From: Mycobacterium kyorinense
GTDB lineage: Bacteria > Actinomycetota > Actinomycetes > Mycobacteriales > Mycobacteriaceae
Assembly (NCBI RefSeq): GCF_001672775.1
Contig: NZ_LZKJ01000177.1
Coordinates: forward strand, 1 to 51,648
Reading direction: 5' to 3'
Length of the DNA stretch: 51,648 nucleotides
Shown: positions 17,270 to 24,207 of the stretch, piece after piece
Layout of the letters: the number at the start of each line of letters is the position of its first letter
How positions within the stretch are numbered: position 1 is the first letter of the stretch
Position numbers and translations under genes: made by a program
Notes under the pieces: model-generated
Databases searched by the model: none
The model's input: only the letters and a program-made list of their open reading frames with translations
Told to the model about the DNA's origin: nothing

Positions 17270-18116
17270 AGCCCGCCCGGGCAAACCTGTTGTAGCGCAA
17301 CCGCATCGGCAGATGATCCCACAGCCAGTTGACCGGCCGCGAGCGCCACACCGCGGCGAAGCGCTGGTAGCGACGCTCGTGGCGCTCGCTCCATGGCAGC
17401 TCCAGCAGGGCGCGCGCTTGCGGCGGCAGACCACCGGTCGTCAGGAACGCTGCGATCGGGTTGAACGCCACCGACATCACCCGCCACACCAGCGGCGGTA
17501 CACCTTTGGGGCACGGGAAGCCTTTGGTGACATAGCCGACGCCGTATTTGGCGGTCTTGTGCGCGACGACGACGTTGTCGAGCATGTCGTCCCAATACCG
17601 CTGGAACTCGGCGTAGTCGGCCGGCATCGGCCGATCGCTGACCCCGTATCGGCGGTACCAGGTCTTCGACTCGGCGTAGATCTGTTGTTTCTCCGCGTCG
17701 GTGAGGCGCTTGACGAACGTGTCGGCGAAGTAGAGCACCTGCTCGACGAAGGTGGCGTGCGCCCAGTAGTAGGTCTCGGGGTCCAGGGCGTGGTAGCGCT
17801 CCCCGGTCGGCATCTCGCCTTTGATCTCGTGGTGGAAGTCGCGCACCTGTTGGCCTGGGTGGTCGGTGTCGGAGCCGTAGACGGTCATGAAGATCGGCGG
17901 CAGCGAACGTTTGACCCGCGCGGCGGTGTCGGAAAAGAACACCGAGTGGTCCAGCACGCCCTGCCCGAGTTCGGCGAGCATGTTCTGCAGCACCGCCGGC
18001 CGCGGACCGATCAGGAACATCCGGTTGTCGCCGAAGTAGCGCCACACTAGCGACTGCGGCCCCAGCGGCAAATCCGTCGACGTGCCGGACGCAGCGGGCT
18101 CCCTGAGTTCGGTCAT
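17259..18116 (-). CDS. DUF2236 / MpaB-like oxygenase family protein
   Basis: A 285-residue helical protein of the family that includes rubber oxygenase Lcp and the MpaB-type enzymes, which use a b-type haem to cleave or oxidise hydrophobic substrates. Features seen are VFFSDTAARVKRSLP, the motif DTDHPGQQVRDFHHEIKG with its conserved histidines, HALDPETYYWAHATFVEQVL, and RYGVSDRPMPADYAEF. ATG at 18116 (MTELREPAAS) is the natural start. It is followed with overlap by a TetR gene, a pairing often seen for such proteins in mycobacteria. The substrate is unknown. Confidence 0.85.
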   Translation of the reverse strand: MTELREPAASGTSTDLPLGPQSLVWRYFGDNRMFLIGPRPAVLQNMLAELGQGVLDHSVFFSDTAARVKRSLPPIFMTVYGSDTDHPGQQVRDFHHEIKGEMPTGERYHALDPETYYWAHATFVEQVLYFADTFVKRLTDAEKQQIYAESKTWYRRYGVSDRPMPADYAEFQRYWDDMLDNVVVAHKTAKYGVGYVTKGFPCPKGVPPLVWRVMSVAFNPIAAFLTTGGLPPQARALLELPWSERHERRYQRFAAVWRSRPVNWLWDHLPMRLRYNRFARAGYAR

Positions 18117-18117
18117 G

Positions 18118-18132
18118 TGAAACAGTGTTACA
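18118..18132. promoter_or_regulatory. Predicted TetR operator TGnAACAnTGTTnCA
   Basis: The 15-base palindrome TGAAACAGTGTTACA sits two bases from the ATG of the DUF2236 gene. It overlaps a -10-like TATGTA on the minus strand (18134-18129), which would give a near-leaderless transcript. A regulator bound here would block RNA polymerase. The likely regulator is the TetR protein encoded at the end of the same operon. This is inferred from symmetry and position only. Confidence 0.6.
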
Positions 18133-18258
18133 TATTTTGAACTTTGTACCAACCCGGGGCGCTCGACCATCCGCCAGCGTCGGGCCGTTACCGGGCTGTG
18201 GCCGGATAGTGTGGCGCACCGATACCTGCCGCGCTTCTGTGCTTGGCATGATGCGCTG

Positions 18259-19122
18259 GTGAAATCGCTGACCCGCCGACAGGCGCTGCGTCTGGGTCTC
18301 ACCGGCGCGGCTGCGGGAACGGGTGCCGCGGGGTTGTTGGCGCTGGGAGCCCTCCTCGATCCGCCGAAGCCCCGCGCGTTGCCTGACCCGGTGGAACCGC
18401 CCGCGGCCGCGGCAAGCCCGCTGCCCACCCGGGAGTCCGGTTCGTTCGTCTCCGCGGCCCGCGGCGGCATCCTGACCAACTGGATCATCGCCCGCCCGCC
18501 GGGCCAGACCGGCGTATTGCGCCCGGTGATTGCCCTGCACGGGATGGACAGCGACGCCGCGGGCGTGATGAGCCTGGGCGTCGAGGATGCGTTGGCGCGA
18601 TTGGTCGCATCCGGTCGGCCGCCGTTCGCGGTCATCAGTGTCGACGGCGGAAACTCCTTCTGGCGCCCGCGGGCCTCCGGGCAGGACTCCGGGGCGATGG
18701 TGTTGAACGAACTGATCCCGATGCTGGCCACCAAGAACATCGACACCACCCGGGTGGCTTTCATGGGGTGGTCGATGGGCGGTTACGGCGCGCTGATGCT
18801 GGGCTCCCGGTTAGGTCCGGCGCGCACCGCGGCGATCTGTGCGATCAGCCCGGCGCTGTATATGACGTATTGGGGTGCACCGCATGACGCCTTCGACAGC
18901 CTCGACGACTGGCGCAAGAACTCGGCGTTGAGCCTGCCGCCGCAACTGGGGTCGATCCCGCTGCGCATCGATTGCGGCACCGGCGACGGGTTCTACGTCG
19001 CGACGCAGCAATTCGTCAACCAACTACCCACGCCGCCGGCCGGCGGGTTCTATCCGGGCGGACACGACGCGGACTTTTGGCACCAGCACCTACCGGATGA
19101 GTTGGCCTGGCTGGACTCCTGA
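18259..19122 (+). CDS. Tat-exported alpha/beta-hydrolase (esterase family, Rv0519c-like)
   Basis: A 287-residue secreted hydrolase. The N-terminus SLTRRQALRLGLTG followed by a hydrophobic stretch is a twin-arginine signal. The mature part has HGMDSDAAG (oxyanion region), the nucleophile elbow GWSMGGYGAL, and a late GGHDADFW carrying the probable catalytic His. It resembles the esterase D / antigen 85-like fold family and Rv0519c. The GTG at 18259 is chosen because it puts the RR motif at the usual distance; an upstream GTG at 18211 is in frame. The stop codon lies in the stem of a hairpin shared with the opposing gene. Confidence 0.82.
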   Translation: MKSLTRRQALRLGLTGAAAGTGAAGLLALGALLDPPKPRALPDPVEPPAAAASPLPTRESGSFVSAARGGILTNWIIARPPGQTGVLRPVIALHGMDSDAAGVMSLGVEDALARLVASGRPPFAVISVDGGNSFWRPRASGQDSGAMVLNELIPMLATKNIDTTRVAFMGWSMGGYGALMLGSRLGPARTAAICAISPALYMTYWGAPHDAFDSLDDWRKNSALSLPPQLGSIPLRIDCGTGDGFYVATQQFVNQLPTPPAGGFYPGGHDADFWHQHLPDELAWLDS

Positions 19123-19137
19123 CCGGATGCCGGTCAG
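19119..19137. terminator. Compact hairpin spanning both stop codons of a convergent pair
   Basis: CTGACCGG (19119-19126) and CCGGTCAG (19130-19137) form a perfect 8-bp stem with an ATG loop. The TGA of the esterase (19120-19122) and the TGA of the opposing gene (19136-19134) occupy symmetric places in the arms. There is no T-tract. It probably serves as a bidirectional terminator. A near-copy of this architecture occurs at 43701-43717. Confidence 0.65.
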
Positions 19138-19490
19138 ATCTGGCCCGGGGTCCCCATGTTCATCGGGTTCATCGGACTGATCGGGTTCATCGGACTCATC
19201 GGATTCGCCGGATTGTCCGGGTCCATCGGACTGGCGGGATTTAACGGGCTGTCCGGGTTCAACGGGCTATTGATGTTCGCTGGATTAGTAAGGCTATTGG
19301 GGCCATAGGGACCCGCATTGCACATCGCGCTTGCATTCGCGATGCAGTCGGACGGGCTGAACGGGTCAGGGTCGGCGGGATCGGCGCCCGCCGGGGCTAC
19401 CGCCGCAAAGGCAGGCGCGGCGACCAAACCAGCCACGACCGCAGCCTTCGCCACCCTGCGACGAACACCGGAAAACTGTACAGAATTCAT
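19134..19490 (-). CDS. Secreted Asn-Pro repeat protein of unknown function
   Basis: A 118-residue protein with a Sec-type signal (basic RRR, a hydrophobic run to about residue 36, AxA-like cleavage near AGA-DP). The mature part begins ADPADPDPFSPSDC and has two cysteines nine residues apart or so, able to form a disulfide. It then becomes a low-complexity tract of NP-containing hexamers (patterns such as SPLNPD, SPMNPI) to the end. The repeat is visible in the DNA too. No enzyme motif is present. It could be a cell-wall spacer, a metal or calcium-independent coat protein, or a surface antigen; none of these is shown. GGGAGC precedes the ATG. Confidence 0.75.
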   Translation of the reverse strand: MNSVQFSGVRRRVAKAAVVAGLVAAPAFAAVAPAGADPADPDPFSPSDCIANASAMCNAGPYGPNSLTNPANINSPLNPDSPLNPASPMDPDNPANPMSPMNPISPMNPMNMGTPGQI

Positions 19491-19633
19491 TGAATTGCTC
19501 CCTAAATTCGTTTCGTCGCCGAGGTTATCCCGGTGGCAAATGGCCAGTAGCCGCGATGATCACACAGACAATTGGATTGCATCCGACAATTCCGGGAATC
19601 CGGACTTTTGCTAGAGCCGCGGCTATTCAGCCG

Positions 19634-21715
19634 TCAGCGGCCGAATCGCCGCAGCCGCAAGCTGTTTGCCACCACCAACACCGACGAGCAGGCCATCGCC
19701 GCGCCGGCGATCATCGGGTTCAGCAGGCCCAGCGCCGCCAGTGGCAGCGCTGCCACGTTGTAGCCGAATGCCCAGACCAGGTTCATCCGGATGGTGCGCA
19801 GGGTGCGCGCCGACAGTCGCAGCGCCGTCGGCACCGTGCGCAGATCTCCGCGCACCAGGGTCACGTCGCCGGCTTCGATCGCCGCGTCGGTGCCGGTGCC
19901 CATCGCCATGCCGATGTCGGCGGTGGCCAGCGCCACCGAGTCGTTGACGCCGTCACCGACCATCGCCACCCGGGCGCCCTCCGCCTGCAGGGCCTTGACG
20001 GCGTCGGCCTTGCCGGTGGGCAGCACCCCGGCGATCACGTCGGCGGCGTCGATGCCGACCTCCGCGGCCACCCGCTGCGCCACCGTCGCGCTGTCGCCGG
20101 TCAGCAGCAGCGGCCGGATACCCATCTGACGCAGCTGCGAAATCGCCTGTGCGCTGGTTGGTTTCACGTCGTCGGCCAGGCGGATGACGCCGCGCACGCG
20201 ATTGTCCCAGCGGACCTCGACGCTGGTGCGCCCGTCGCACTCCTGCGCCTTGGTGATGCTGACAGTCACACCGTCGACGTCGCCGAGGACACCGGTGCCC
20301 GGATCGTTGGCGAAGTTGGTGACCGGCGGCAGAACGCGGTCGCCGGCGGCGGCCACGATGGCGGCGGCCACCGGGTGTTCGGACGCTGCTTCGACGGCCG
20401 CGGCGCGTGCCAACACCACGTCGGCGTCGTCGCCCGGGGCCGGTTCCACGGCGTCGACGGCCATCACGCCGGTGGTGACGGTGCCGGTCTTGTCGAGTAC
20501 GACGGTGTCGATGCCGACGACGGTCTCCAGCACTCGCGGATCCTTGATCAGGATGCCCAACTGGGCGCCGCGCCCGGTGCCGACCAGGATCGCGGTCGGC
20601 GTAGCCAGCCCCAGCGCGCACGGGCAGGCGATGATCAGCACCGCAACAGCCGCGGTGAACGCCGCCGCGGCCGGCTGGCCGGCCACCAGCCAACCGGCCA
20701 GGGTCAGCGCGGCCAGCACCAGCACCGCCGGCACGAACACCGCCGAGACCCGGTCGGCCAACCGCTGAACGGACGCCTTGCCGTTTTGCGCGTCGGCCAC
20801 CAGCTGGGCCATCCGGGCCAGCTGCGTGTCGGCGCCCACTTTGACCGCGCGGACCAGCACCCGCCCGTAGGTGTTCAGTGCGCCGCCGAGGACGTCGTCG
20901 CCGTCGGTGACGTCGACGGGCGTCGGCTCTCCGGTCATCGCCGAGGTGTCCAACGCCGAGGCGCCGTCGACGACCACCCCGTCAGTCGCCACCCGTTCTC
21001 CGGGGCGGACCACGAAAACGTCGCCGACGTGCAGCTCCGCGAGCGGCAACCGGACCTCTTCGCCGTCGCGCAGCACCGCCGCGTCCTTGGCACCCAGATC
21101 CAGCAATGCCCGCAGCGCCGCGCCGGCCGAGCGCTTGGCCCGCGACTCGGCGTAGCGACCGGCCAGCAGGAATACCGTGACTGCGGCCGCCACCTCGAAG
21201 TACACATGGCCCGAGCCGCGCAGCACCGCCAGCGCCGACCACAGGTAGGCGGCCAGCGTGCCCAGCGACACCAACGTGTCCATCGTCGACGCGCCATGCC
21301 GGGCGCTTTGCAGCGCGGCCCGGTGGAACGGGAAACCGCCCCACACCACGATCGGCGTGGTCAGCGCGAATACCAGCCACTGCCAGCCGGCGAACTGCCA
21401 GGCCATCACCATCGACAGCGCCACCACCGGCACCGCCAGCACCGCCGAACCGGCCAACCGCCACCGCAGCTGGCTTTCGGGGACGTCTTCGTGGTGGTGG
21501 GTGTGATCGCTGACCACCGAAGCGTGATAGCCGGCCGACTCGACGGCGCGGACGAGGTCGTCGGCCGAAACGACGGAATCGTGTTCGACGTGGGCGCGCT
21601 CGACGGCGAAGTTCACTGTCGCGCGGACGCCGTCGAGCTCGTTGAGACCGCGCTCGATCCGCGCCGCGCAGGACGCGCAGCTCATCCCGCGAAGGTCGAG
21701 ATCGGTGGTGGACAT
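19634..21715 (-). CDS. Copper-type P1B ATPase (CtpA/CtpB-like)
   Basis: A 693-residue metal-transporting P-ATPase. It has one N-terminal metal-binding domain with GMSCASC (Cys13, Cys16), followed by eight expected helices, the actuator loop with MTGEP, the membrane CPC at 364-366, the phosphorylated Asp408 in DKTGT, and GDGVND at 587-592. The CPC plus CxxC pattern fits Cu(I). A His-rich patch (DHTHHHEDVPE, about residues 70-80) after the metal-binding domain may aid loading. It is preceded by a CsoR/RicR-like palindrome. In M. tuberculosis the related ctpA/ctpB genes lie elsewhere, so this position is species-variable. Confidence 0.93.
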   Translation of the reverse strand: MSTTDLDLRGMSCASCAARIERGLNELDGVRATVNFAVERAHVEHDSVVSADDLVRAVESAGYHASVVSDHTHHHEDVPESQLRWRLAGSAVLAVPVVALSMVMAWQFAGWQWLVFALTTPIVVWGGFPFHRAALQSARHGASTMDTLVSLGTLAAYLWSALAVLRGSGHVYFEVAAAVTVFLLAGRYAESRAKRSAGAALRALLDLGAKDAAVLRDGEEVRLPLAELHVGDVFVVRPGERVATDGVVVDGASALDTSAMTGEPTPVDVTDGDDVLGGALNTYGRVLVRAVKVGADTQLARMAQLVADAQNGKASVQRLADRVSAVFVPAVLVLAALTLAGWLVAGQPAAAAFTAAVAVLIIACPCALGLATPTAILVGTGRGAQLGILIKDPRVLETVVGIDTVVLDKTGTVTTGVMAVDAVEPAPGDDADVVLARAAAVEAASEHPVAAAIVAAAGDRVLPPVTNFANDPGTGVLGDVDGVTVSITKAQECDGRTSVEVRWDNRVRGVIRLADDVKPTSAQAISQLRQMGIRPLLLTGDSATVAQRVAAEVGIDAADVIAGVLPTGKADAVKALQAEGARVAMVGDGVNDSVALATADIGMAMGTGTDAAIEAGDVTLVRGDLRTVPTALRLSARTLRTIRMNLVWAFGYNVAALPLAALGLLNPMIAGAAMACSSVLVVANSLRLRRFGR

Positions 21716-21725
21716 AACGCCAAGG

Positions 21726-21742
21726 ATACCCCTAGGGGGTAT
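21726..21742. promoter_or_regulatory. CsoR/RicR-like copper operator palindrome
   Basis: ATACCCCTAGGGGGTAT contains TACCC-N5-GGGTA symmetry, like the GC-rich palindromes bound by mycobacterial copper repressors of the CsoR family. It lies 11 bases from the ATPase start and covers the stop codon of the preceding small gene. This suggests an internal copper-induced promoter for the ATPase. No CsoR-family gene is in the window, so the repressor must be encoded elsewhere. Confidence 0.65.
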
Positions 21743-21977
21743 GCCGGGGTTGTCGCAGGTTGGTGATTCCGACCACTGCCAACACCCCCGCGAGCGTCGC
21801 CAGCAGCAGGGTCAGTAACAGCAGCGGCGGGTCGTAGACCACTGAGGTGGTGACCGGCTGGCCGTCAAGAATGGGGGCTACGGCCACTGTCGACCGCACC
21901 TGTGACCAGCTGAGTGCGCACCCCAGCACCGCGGCGCCGGCCAGCGCGAGCTGGGTGACGGCGCGGACACGGGCCAT
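21732..21977 (-). CDS. Small membrane protein, two helices (Rv0514-like)
   Basis: An 81-residue protein (ATG 21977, MARVRAVTQLALAG; GTG 21980 is possible). It has two hydrophobic segments, about residues 8-25 and 50-70, and an intervening extracytoplasmic loop containing VAPILDGQPVTTSVVYDPP. Its ATG shares a base with the stop of the previous gene (TGATG). Size and topology resemble Rv0514 near hemB in M. tuberculosis. The function is unknown; the copper operator overlaps its stop codon. Confidence 0.75.
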   Translation of the reverse strand: MARVRAVTQLALAGAAVLGCALSWSQVRSTVAVAPILDGQPVTTSVVYDPPLLLLTLLLATLAGVLAVVGITNLRQPRHTP

Positions 21978-22516
21978 CACCAGCTTGATCCGTCCTCGTC
22001 GGCGGAATCGGCGTCGACGACCGGTCCGACTCGCTCCTCGACCAGTGGGGTCAGCGCGGCCCGCAGGGAACGATGCCGGCGGGCCCAGGCCTGCGCCGTG
22101 CGGCCACCGGTCAGCCGCAGACCGATGCCCACCCGGCCGCGCGGCACCCCGATCAGTTCACCCAGGGCGCGCGCCGACTGCCAGCGCTGCAACTCCTTCT
22201 CCGAAACCAGCGGATGCTCGGCATCGGGGTAGACCCGCACGATGTCGGCCACCTGAATGGTTTCGGTGCCCTGACGCAGTGTCTGCGTGGTCAGTTCGAC
22301 CGACGTATGGATGCGCGCAGCCTTCACCTGCAGGCCGACGAATCCCGACACCAGCACCAGAAAGACCATCGGTACCAACAGCTGCCAGCCGTAACCGCTG
22401 GACTTTTCGATCATCAGCATGGCGCCGGCCGACAGCGGGCCGGCCAGCACCCATAGCCAGCTCGCGCCGGCTTCGTAGAACAACGGAGCCGGTTTGGTAC
22501 CCGTCCCTGCGGTCAC
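21977..22516 (-). CDS. DUF3093-like membrane protein
   Basis: A 179-residue protein. It has two N-terminal membrane helices (about 15-35 and 45-62), then a soluble domain with KAARIHTSVELTTQTLRQG, QVADIVRVYPDAEHP and GRVGIGLRLTGGRTAQAWAR. This looks like the PH-like fold of the DUF3093 group found in actinobacteria. GTG at 22516 follows a GGACAGGA stretch. It is coupled to the 81-residue gene downstream. The role is unknown; I could not match it to a named M. tuberculosis gene with certainty. Confidence 0.7.
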   Translation of the reverse strand: MTAGTGTKPAPLFYEAGASWLWVLAGPLSAGAMLMIEKSSGYGWQLLVPMVFLVLVSGFVGLQVKAARIHTSVELTTQTLRQGTETIQVADIVRVYPDAEHPLVSEKELQRWQSARALGELIGVPRGRVGIGLRLTGGRTAQAWARRHRSLRAALTPLVEERVGPVVDADSADEDGSSW

Positions 22517-22600
22517 TGAAAATCCTGTCCCCTGTCTGAGCGGTGCGCCGCGCGCCAGCCTATCGCGGCGACGATGCCCGGCACCGCGAAGCAGACGACT

Positions 22601-22630
22601 GGGCTGTGGTTCCTGGCGTGATCACAGCCC
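22601..22630. terminator. Possible terminator or attenuator hairpin within the hemB-distal unit
   Basis: GGGCTGTG (22601-22608) and CACAGCCC (22623-22630) are perfect 8-bp inverted arms with a 14-base loop. The hairpin lies in the 146-base gap between the 159-residue and 179-residue genes, both leftward. It may end part of the haem transcript and separate the last two small genes from it. There is no T-run. Confidence 0.4.
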
Positions 22631-22662
22631 TGGCTTCTGATTCGCGGCAAAAGCCGCGGCGC

Positions 22663-23142
22663 TCACCGGGTGAAGTAGTCGTGGGCGTCACTGCGATGCA
22701 GCAGAAACATTCCCCCGGCGATCAGCACGCAGCCGACGATGCCGCTGACCGCACAGATCACCGCCGCCACCGGCGGCCAATCCACGCTGAACAGCCGGCT
22801 CGCGATGTAGACCACCGCGGCGATCCCGCCGCCGGTCAAGATGGTGCGGGCCCAGCGGTAACCCGCCCGCATCAGGATCAGAAACGTCACGACCATTGCG
22901 CACAGTACGGCGGCGAACAGCAGGGATGCGGCTAACACCAGCCCGGATCCGGTGCTGGTCGGGGCTGCGACGAGGTCGACAACGTAGCCGATCAGCATCA
23001 ACGGCAGCGCGGCCAGCCACAGCCAAAAGCCGGTATCGACGTCCACCGGCCGGGTCTGGGGTTCCCGCGGGGGCAGACCCGGCGGCGCCGGCGGCCCGGG
23101 CGGTCCCGGCGGGGAGCTCGGCCAGCTGGGCGGCTCAGTCAT
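22663..23142 (-). CDS. Four-helix membrane protein with Pro-rich N-terminus (Rv0513-like)
   Basis: A 159-residue protein. A Pro/Gly-rich cytosolic N-terminus (to about residue 35) is followed by four hydrophobic helices with short loops, ending HRSDAHDYFTR. The ATG overlaps the hemB stop (ATGA), so it is translated with the haem genes. Position fits Rv0513. A link to haem synthesis is suggested only by coupling; no haem-binding motif is seen. Confidence 0.72.
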   Translation of the reverse strand: MTEPPSWPSSPPGPPGPPAPPGLPPREPQTRPVDVDTGFWLWLAALPLMLIGYVVDLVAAPTSTGSGLVLAASLLFAAVLCAMVVTFLILMRAGYRWARTILTGGGIAAVVYIASRLFSVDWPPVAAVICAVSGIVGCVLIAGGMFLLHRSDAHDYFTR

Positions 23143-24125
23143 GAAAGCCAGCCTGCCGCCTCGGCGGCCCAGTAGCTCAGCACGATGTCAGCACCGGCGC
23201 GCCGGATGCAGGTCAGCGACTCCAGCACGGCGGCCCGCTCGTCGATCCATCCGTTGGCCGCGGCCGCGGCGAGCATCGCGTACTCCCCCGACACCTGATA
23301 GGCGGCCACCGGCACCGGCGAGGCATCGGCGGCGGCGGCGACCACGTCCAAGTAGCCCATCGCCGGTTTGACCATCACGATGTCCGCGCCCTCGTCGAGA
23401 TCCAACTGCACCTCGCGCAGTGCTTCTCGGGCGTTGCCGGCCTCCTGTTGATAGGTGCGGCGGTCACCGCAGAGGCTCGAGCTCACCGCGTCCCGGAACG
23501 GGCCGTAAAACGCCGAGGCGAACTTGGCGGCGTAGGCCAGGATGACCACGTCGGTGTGTCCGGCGGCATCAAGCCCGTCGCGGATGGCAGCCACCTGCCC
23601 GTCCATCATTCCGCTGGGCCCGACCACATGAGCGCCCGAATTTGCCTGCGCCACAGCCAGTTCCACATACCGCGTCAGCGTAGCATCATTGTCGACCCGG
23701 CCACGCTCGTCGAGGACACCGCAATGCCCGTGATCGGTGAACTCGTCTAAGCAGGTGTCGGCCATCAGCACCGTCGCCTCACCGAGATCCTTGGCCAAAT
23801 CGCGCAGCGCGACGTTGAGGATCCCGTCCGGGTCACAGCCGGCCGTGCCCGTGGCGTCCTTGTCCTGCTCGCGGGGCACCCCGAACAGCATCAGTCCGCC
23901 CACTCCGGCGGTCACCGCCTCGACGGCCGCGGCGCGCAGCGAGTCGCGACTGTGCTGCACTACCCCGGGCAACGACGCGATCGGTCGCGGCTCGTCGATG
24001 CCGTCGGCGACAAACATCGGCAGCACCAAATGCCGTGGCTCGACCGATGTTTCCGCCACCAGGCGGCGCATCGCCGGTGTCGAGCGAAGCCGGCGCGGCC
24101 GCTGCCTCGGGTACGCCATGCTCAT
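23139..24125 (-). CDS. hemB: Delta-aminolevulinic acid dehydratase (porphobilinogen synthase)
   Basis: HemB joins two 5-aminolevulinate molecules into porphobilinogen. The 328-residue protein has the two Schiff-base lysines in AYAAKFASAFYGPFRD and VMVKPAMGYLD, and the metal-loop segment DTCLDEFTDHGHCG. Only two cysteines are present there, rather than the three of the zinc-type loop. The start MSMAYPRQRPRRLRST aligns with mycobacterial HemB. It lies 82 bases after hemD, and its stop overlaps the next membrane-protein gene. Confidence 0.96.
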   Translation of the reverse strand: MSMAYPRQRPRRLRSTPAMRRLVAETSVEPRHLVLPMFVADGIDEPRPIASLPGVVQHSRDSLRAAAVEAVTAGVGGLMLFGVPREQDKDATGTAGCDPDGILNVALRDLAKDLGEATVLMADTCLDEFTDHGHCGVLDERGRVDNDATLTRYVELAVAQANSGAHVVGPSGMMDGQVAAIRDGLDAAGHTDVVILAYAAKFASAFYGPFRDAVSSSLCGDRRTYQQEAGNAREALREVQLDLDEGADIVMVKPAMGYLDVVAAAADASPVPVAAYQVSGEYAMLAAAAANGWIDERAAVLESLTCIRRAGADIVLSYWAAEAAGWLS

Positions 24126-24207
24126 TCGCCGCCGCGAGCGTGCGCAGAATGCCAGCCCTCACCGCGTGTCGTTGTACAAACACGCACGCTCGGCGGCTCG
24201 ATACCCA

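Noticed and set aside
19490..21766. 758-codon open frame on the plus strand opposite the copper ATPase
   Set aside because: It is the antisense of a gene with all P-ATPase motifs; its own translation is low-complexity His/Gln/Arg/Gly-rich, as expected of GC-rich shadow frames.
24126..24207. TTGTACAA palindrome between hemD and hemB as an operator
   Set aside because: Only eight bases of symmetry and off-centre in its surroundings; too common to support a site.
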